From contig JAXLVB010000001.1 of the NCBI GenBank assembly GCA_046329195.1, positions 62,001 through 126,000 on the forward strand: a DNA stretch of 64,000 bases, read 5' to 3'. The position numbers and the translations under genes were made by a program. This stretch comes from JAXLVB01 sp046329195 (GTDB taxonomy: Bacteria > Bacteroidota > Bacteroidia > Cytophagales > Spirosomataceae). Every line of letters starts with the position of its first letter. The stretch's first letter is position 1. The notes under the pieces were generated by a model. That model was not told the DNA's origin and made no database searches. It saw nothing but the letters and a program-made list of their open reading frames with translations. Positions 60,182 to 64,000 of the stretch are shown in pieces.

Positions 60182-60394
60182 AATTAATTTTAGCTTTTTG
60201 GCCTACGGTTGTATTGCGATGTAATTATCACGCAGAGATTCAGCGAACTTCGGCAGTACATTCTACATTGCGAGTTTCTACGAAAAATATTGCAGTTCTG
60301 GCGCTGATTTATCCTCCTTCCTTTACACTTTCCACTCTCTCCTCTACACTCTACACTTTCCCCTTTACACTCTACACCTTCCCCCTTTAACCTC
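60182..60394. repeat. Intergenic region with polypyrimidine tandem repeats
   Basis: No gene is visible. From about 60311 to 60385 the top strand is almost pure C/T with a repeated CTACACTCTACACTTTCC theme (CTCTACACTCTACACTTTCC; TTTACACTCTACACCTTCCC), a low-complexity tandem of the type dispersed in Bacteroidota. Confidence 0.5.
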
Positions 60395-61183
60395 TTAACC
60401 CTTCCACTCATTAGCAAACTGCCCCATTGTCACAAACTCACCCTGGGTTTTGAGCCAAGTGATGTACTCGTCTAAGCGCTTAATTAGTACATCTTTTGAA
60501 TACCTACGCACATAGTCGGGCATTTGGTAACTCGACAAATCGGTAAATTCCCAAGGGTGAAAGTAAATATTCAGAAAGCCATGTTCTCGCAACGTATTGA
60601 CTGACAACTGCTTGTAGAGCCACATCGGAAAATTCTTAAAACTCAGCCAAAATAAGGGCAAGCGCAGCGTAGGTGATACCGAAGCTGGAATATTCAGAAT
60701 TTTATTCTTGACAAATGGCAATTTGGGCTTATCTAAGTGATTGTATCGCCCCGGCAAAAACGTTGGATTCAGCGATGAATTATAAGTGTAGCCTGCCGCA
60801 ATCAAATCGTTTTCATCTACTGGCATCATGCGAGCTCGCCGGAAACCCGTCACGGTTTTACCAGTAATTTCTTCTAATACTTTTTTAGAACTAGCCAAGT
60901 CGGCAGGCTCAAAGGTGCCATGCCAGTAGCCATGCGAAGCCACTTCGTGTTGCCCTGACATTTCCTTGATAAGTTCCTGATAATGAAGCGCATAATTGGC
61001 TGTTACAAACAAGGTAGCTGGCACTTTTTGGTGCTCCAACACTTCTTTGATTAACACCATGCCCCGAGTACTCACTTCGAGTTGTTCGGGGAGTTCAATC
61101 ATATTGTTGTATTCAACCGCTGTGTCAAATTCTTCTACATCAAAGGTAAGGAGAATCTTGCGGCGTTGTTGGGTCGTTGTCAT
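60395..61183 (-). CDS. Polysaccharide deacetylase (NodB/CE4 family)
   Basis: The 262-residue protein has CE4 motif 1 as LTFDVEEFD near 12, motif 2 as HEVASHGYWHGTF near 80 (two His for zinc) and motif 3 as GFRRARMMPVDENDL near 113. The later YFHPWEF supplies the conserved His of motif 5. No signal peptide is seen, as in many glycan-cluster deacetylases that act on lipid-linked sugars. It lies between GT87 and GT2, 3 bp from the latter, and likely trims N-acetyl groups during surface-glycan synthesis. Confidence 0.9.
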   Translation of the reverse strand: MTTTQQRRKILLTFDVEEFDTAVEYNNMIELPEQLEVSTRGMVLIKEVLEHQKVPATLFVTANYALHYQELIKEMSGQHEVASHGYWHGTFEPADLASSKKVLEEITGKTVTGFRRARMMPVDENDLIAAGYTYNSSLNPTFLPGRYNHLDKPKLPFVKNKILNIPASVSPTLRLPLFWLSFKNFPMWLYKQLSVNTLREHGFLNIYFHPWEFTDLSSYQMPDYVRRYSKDVLIKRLDEYITWLKTQGEFVTMGQFANEWKG

Positions 61184-61186
61184 TGA

Positions 61187-62077
61187 TTACTTCTGTTTCA
61201 CTATACTATACTTGAGTTTGTATCGCCACTTTTGCCAGTCAGACATCATGGGCAATTGCTCGCTCAGTGCTCCTTCGTACTTATTTTTGCCGTAAAGGTA
61301 CTGCTTTTCAAACACTTTGATCGTAAGTCCCCATTTCCGAAAAAACTGCGCATACGACTGATTACTCAATACTTTTCGGGTGGTTTTAGACATAAAATGA
61401 TATACCAAACTCGCCCCAACACCTCTAAAGTGCCGTACCCCTGCTTGCCAGAGTTTCATCGAAAGGTCGGGGTCGGAGCCAAAACCCGGTGTGAATTCAA
61501 TGCTAAATCCACCCACAAGCTCCCACAAGCGACGGTGCATCAAGCTCGGGGGCGACGTGCCACCTTGCCAGTCGGGCAGGGTTAAAGACTTGTACTTGTT
61601 CAGCAACGATTCCTCCTGAAAGTCAGAGGGGTTCGTTCCAAAATTCCCAAAAGCCAAGCGGTTGCTCTGCCACTCCACCCGCTCAATCATCGTGGCTGAT
61701 AAGTACACGTACTCATTAGGATACTCTTGGGCTGTCTGCAACAAATGATAGTCCCAGTCGGGGCAGACGTACATATCGTCGTTCATATAGACAATATAAT
61801 CCGCCTTGGCCAAGCGAAACATCGCATTACAAGCCCAACAAACACCCACATTCTCAGGCGAATACGTATAGTCAAGCCCAGCTTCTTTTGCCCAGTCGAG
61901 GGTACCGTCGGTGCCTTCGTTAATGTGCAAAATGATTTGGTGTGTATATCGAGAATTTTTCTGAATACTGGCTACACACAACTTCGCAAACTCCCTATTA
62001 TTCCAAGTCGGAATCAAAATAGAGAACGTCGGGTTTACTGCTGACTGGGGGTTATGGGGGTGGAAAGTTATTTGCAT
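61187..62077 (-). CDS. Glycosyltransferase family 2
   Basis: The 296-residue protein has a GT-A domain: FSILIPTWNNREFAKLCVAS, INEGTDGTLDWAKEAGLDYT and the metal-binding MNDDMYVCPDWD near 95. GGFSIEFTPGFGSDPDLSMK near 190 includes the acceptor-site acidic residues. Its start overlaps the end of the HNH gene by 26 bp. This is unusual for two such different functions and suggests either a later start or a fused transcript. The first residues (ITFHPHNPQSAVNP) are not conserved-looking, but no other ATG exists before the fold begins. Confidence 0.9.
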   Translation of the reverse strand: MQITFHPHNPQSAVNPTFSILIPTWNNREFAKLCVASIQKNSRYTHQIILHINEGTDGTLDWAKEAGLDYTYSPENVGVCWACNAMFRLAKADYIVYMNDDMYVCPDWDYHLLQTAQEYPNEYVYLSATMIERVEWQSNRLAFGNFGTNPSDFQEESLLNKYKSLTLPDWQGGTSPPSLMHRRLWELVGGFSIEFTPGFGSDPDLSMKLWQAGVRHFRGVGASLVYHFMSKTTRKVLSNQSYAQFFRKWGLTIKVFEKQYLYGKNKYEGALSEQLPMMSDWQKWRYKLKYSIVKQK

Positions 62078-62837
62078 TGTGATTTTCGTCCATGCAGCAA
62101 TAGGCTACACGCTGCTCCAATTCGGTTAGTTCTTCGTTCCAATATGACCATGCTATCAGACGAGCCTTGATAGCCTGATAGGTTTTATGATGCAACATGA
62201 CCGTGGCAATCGTCGCACTATACTCTTCCGTTTCTATGCCTAAGCATAGTAAATAGGCCAAACGATTGAGTATTTTCTTTTTTTTATTCTCGGACCTATC
62301 ATGTTCATACTCCAAAAGCTGTTCTTCAAGCTCTTTTAAATCCTTTATTAATTGTTCTCCAATCCTAAAACGCTTTTGTACCCAGTGTTGTCGGTTATTC
62401 AAATCAATGGCTTGCAACGTATTTTGTCCGAGTGGCGTTTTAGCATGAAATCGGTAGTTTTTTAGAAACAAATGTTCTTTGGGGTTATCTCGCACAGGGT
62501 GAATTATGGGTTGAGTTTTAGTATCCCAACTCCCTTTGTCTCCATTACATTTTCGATTCGCTGGCAATAAATTGTTCCAGTCTAGTACCTCATCAGGATA
62601 CAAGCTCTTTGGATGAAAATGCTCTACTTCCATATACTTGCCTTCTTGCTCTAACTTACATTCCGAATAGCAACATTTACGGTGAGACAGCTCAAGAAGT
62701 GCTTCTTTCAGGAACGAAACACGACTGTTTTTCCATACCGATTCACCTGTTTGCTTAAACCGCTCGGTCAGTTCAGCAACTAATTCTTCAGTAAGTTGAT
62801 CTGGCTTGGGCAAAGAACGCAATTGTATCATAATCAA
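62052..62837 (-). CDS. HNH endonuclease, PtuB/TIGR02646-like, probable defence effector
   Basis: The 261-residue protein has an HNH nuclease core: KCCYSECKLEQEGKYMEVEH, FHPKSLYPDEVLDWNNLLPA and NRKCNGDKGSW, i.e. the Cys pair, the catalytic His and Asn and the closing Cys. The remaining C-terminal half is helical (QLIKDLKELEEQLLEYEHDR). Its start overlaps the ATPase stop by 4 bp. AAA ATPase plus HNH pairs of this layout form the Septu (PtuA/PtuB) anti-phage system and also occur as retron effectors. No reverse transcriptase is visible in the window, but the upstream side lies outside it. Confidence 0.85.
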   Translation of the reverse strand: MIMIQLRSLPKPDQLTEELVAELTERFKQTGESVWKNSRVSFLKEALLELSHRKCCYSECKLEQEGKYMEVEHFHPKSLYPDEVLDWNNLLPANRKCNGDKGSWDTKTQPIIHPVRDNPKEHLFLKNYRFHAKTPLGQNTLQAIDLNNRQHWVQKRFRIGEQLIKDLKELEEQLLEYEHDRSENKKKKILNRLAYLLCLGIETEEYSATIATVMLHHKTYQAIKARLIAWSYWNEELTELEQRVAYCCMDENHNANNFPPP

Positions 62838-64000
62838 GCAGAAACAAGCGAAGACATCTGAATACGCATCAGCTTGCGTTGGCTACTGGTAGGATGGAGT
62901 ATTTTGTCTAAAGCCTCATACGCTTCGTTAGCCTTTTCGGCGTTTTCTTCATCTAAGGCTTCGTCAAATTGTTTCATCCATTTCAGATAAGTATCTGACA
63001 AGGTCTTTTCTTTCAATCCCATCAGTTCGGTCAAAATTTCATCCACAGTCCAGCCTTGAAATGTGTCGAATTCTTGACGAATGCTGATGCGGTCGCCGTC
63101 TTTTTCGAGCATGACTAAGTTAACCTCTTCTGCCGACTGAACCAGCAAAGGGCTATGAGCCGTGACAATGAATTGGGTTTTTTTGAAAATATTACTTAAA
63201 TACCCAATGATTTTGCGTTGCCACTCGGGATGAAGATGCAGATCTATTTCATCTACCAATACTACGGCAGGCTCGGCAAGTGGATTTTCACTATCGGGAT
63301 AGCGGTCAAAAAGCCGTTTGGCCAAATCCATCACCCATGCCATGGTGGACTGATAGCCATAGCCGAGGTCTTTAAGGCGAACCCATCCATAGTCAGTTTG
63401 AAACTCTACAAAGCTTTTCAACTCATCATTGGTTACAAATCGAAAGTCTTGAATATCAGGCAATAAACTACTGGTAAGTATTTCCTTGATTTTATCTAAC
63501 TTACGGTTAGCATCTTTTCTACCATTTTTTTGAGCATAATCTAGCTGCAACAGCCATTCTTCTGTATCTATTAAATCACCGTCATACAACGTAGCCGTTG
63601 AGCTTTGATGCTGCGATTCTGAAAGAGTAATGGGTGATGGTTTGCGGTTGATGCCGTAGGCATCAAGTGAAAGATACTTCTCTCCTTTTTTTAATTCTCT
63701 TGAATTACTTTCTTTTATTAAAAAATCTGGATCCCATACACTCATTCTACCTTCACTTGAAACTATTAGAGTTTCATTTATACATTCTAAAACTATGGCA
63801 TAATCAAGCTTATTAAACTCATTAAATTGCTCTTCTGCAAATTTGTCATCTATTGCTTTGTTACCACTTGATAAAAAGTCATTAAGACACAAACTCTTCA
63901 GAATGGTAGTTTTCCCCGTATTATTATTCCCCAATATCACCGTCCATTGAGCAAACGAGTTGGAATTGTTTGAAAAGTTGATGCTATTTTCCCCTTTAAA
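62834..64000 (-). CDS. AAA/ABC-type ATPase, PtuA-like, truncated by the window edge
   Basis: The frame is open to base 64000 and has no start in the window; the GTG at 63940 is internal (VILGNNNTGKTT), preceded by coding sequence FKGENSINFSNNSNSFAQWT. At least 388 residues remain. They include Walker A GNNNTGKT, a long helical insertion, YGYQSTMAWVMDLAKRLF (signature region), Walker B VVLVDEIDLHLHPEWQRKII and the H-loop FIVTAHSPLLVQSAEEVNLV. This matches OLD/PtuA-type defence ATPases. A C-terminal helical domain follows (LKEKTLSDTYLKWMKQFDEA). It is coupled to the HNH gene by a 4-bp overlap. Confidence 0.85.
   Translation of the reverse strand, partial: FKGENSINFSNNSNSFAQWTVILGNNNTGKTTILKSLCLNDFLSSGNKAIDDKFAEEQFNEFNKLDYAIVLECINETLIVSSEGRMSVWDPDFLIKESNSRELKKGEKYLSLDAYGINRKPSPITLSESQHQSSTATLYDGDLIDTEEWLLQLDYAQKNGRKDANRKLDKIKEILTSSLLPDIQDFRFVTNDELKSFVEFQTDYGWVRLKDLGYGYQSTMAWVMDLAKRLFDRYPDSENPLAEPAVVLVDEIDLHLHPEWQRKIIGYLSNIFKKTQFIVTAHSPLLVQSAEEVNLVMLEKDGDRISIRQEFDTFQGWTVDEILTELMGLKEKTLSDTYLKWMKQFDEALDEENAEKANEAYEALDKILHPTSSQRKLMRIQMSSLVSA

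Noticed and set aside
62834..63940. ATPase starting at the GTG at 63940
   Set aside because: The frame stays open to the window edge with plausible coding sequence, and the GTG lies just before Walker A. A real ATPase needs the beta-strands upstream, so the gene is truncated by the window.
1..64000. tRNA, rRNA, integrase or complete prophage
   Set aside because: I looked for characteristic sequences and gene types on both strands and saw none; a dedicated tRNA search was not possible here.

Overview
The window looks like chromosome from a Bacteroidota bacterium, probably a Cytophagales (Spirosomaceae-like) species. The evidence is two SusC/SusD pairs, an ECF sigma/FecR pair, several TAnnTTTG-type -7 boxes, weak ribosome binding sites, a DUF721/DciA-like protein and many secreted carbohydrate-active enzymes. 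Moderate G+C and a dense scatter of small palindromic repeats fit this. The assignment is inference from gene content; no rRNA or other taxonomic marker is present.

Layout. (1) 1-2250: a surface-glycan fragment with GT4 and GT2 glycosyltransferases, a stranded GT4 N-terminus and a 130-bp MITE-like element. (2) 2531-20394: polysaccharide utilisation locus 1 (PUL1): sigma factor, FecR anti-sigma factor, STN-domain SusC, SusD, GH88, LacI regulator, ROK protein, GH97, serine hydrolase, GH43 and a heparinase II/III-like lyase. It probably attacks a uronic-acid-containing polysaccharide and is sensed through the SusC-FecR-sigma relay. (3) 20438-22729: an HNH nuclease with a small partner, and a secreted alpha/beta hydrolase. 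(4) 22759-25718: MarR-hmgA-fahA, the end of tyrosine/homogentisate breakdown, with a perfect 12-bp-arm palindrome at the promoter.

(5) 25780-45411: the most unusual part. Seven secreted nucleoside-hydrolase-like (DUF1593/Sde0182-type) proteins lie in two divergent banks (five minus, two plus). With them are a PhyH-type dioxygenase, a GH105-like unsaturated uronyl hydrolase, a GH43 protein and a second SusC/SusD pair. (6) 46177-57068: a catabolic operon: DeoR regulator, FucI/AraA-type isomerase, split transketolase (two subunits), a ribose-type ABC importer with DUF2291 protein, and an FGGY kinase. An A-rich direct repeat occurs before the array, before the second susC and before deoR, suggesting one regulon. 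My working model is outer-membrane capture of a pectic glycan, release of an unusual pentose or deoxysugar by the nucleoside-hydrolase-like enzymes, ABC import, then isomerase, kinase and transketolase. D-apiose is one attractive candidate; the substrate is not shown by the sequence.

(7) 57158-64000: a Tat-type Gfo/Idh/MocA oxidoreductase, a DciA-like protein, and a minus-strand cluster of GT87 membrane protein, polysaccharide deacetylase, GT2, HNH nuclease and AAA ATPase. The last two resemble a Septu (PtuAB) defence pair; the ATPase gene runs off the right edge.

Repeats are a major theme. Palindromic elements of the 'gatttacgattt' type and others sit between and inside genes. Three genes carry repeat-derived insertions that keep the reading frame, and the substrate-binding-protein gene appears to take its start codon from a repeat. 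I saw no tRNA, rRNA, CRISPR array or intact insertion sequence.
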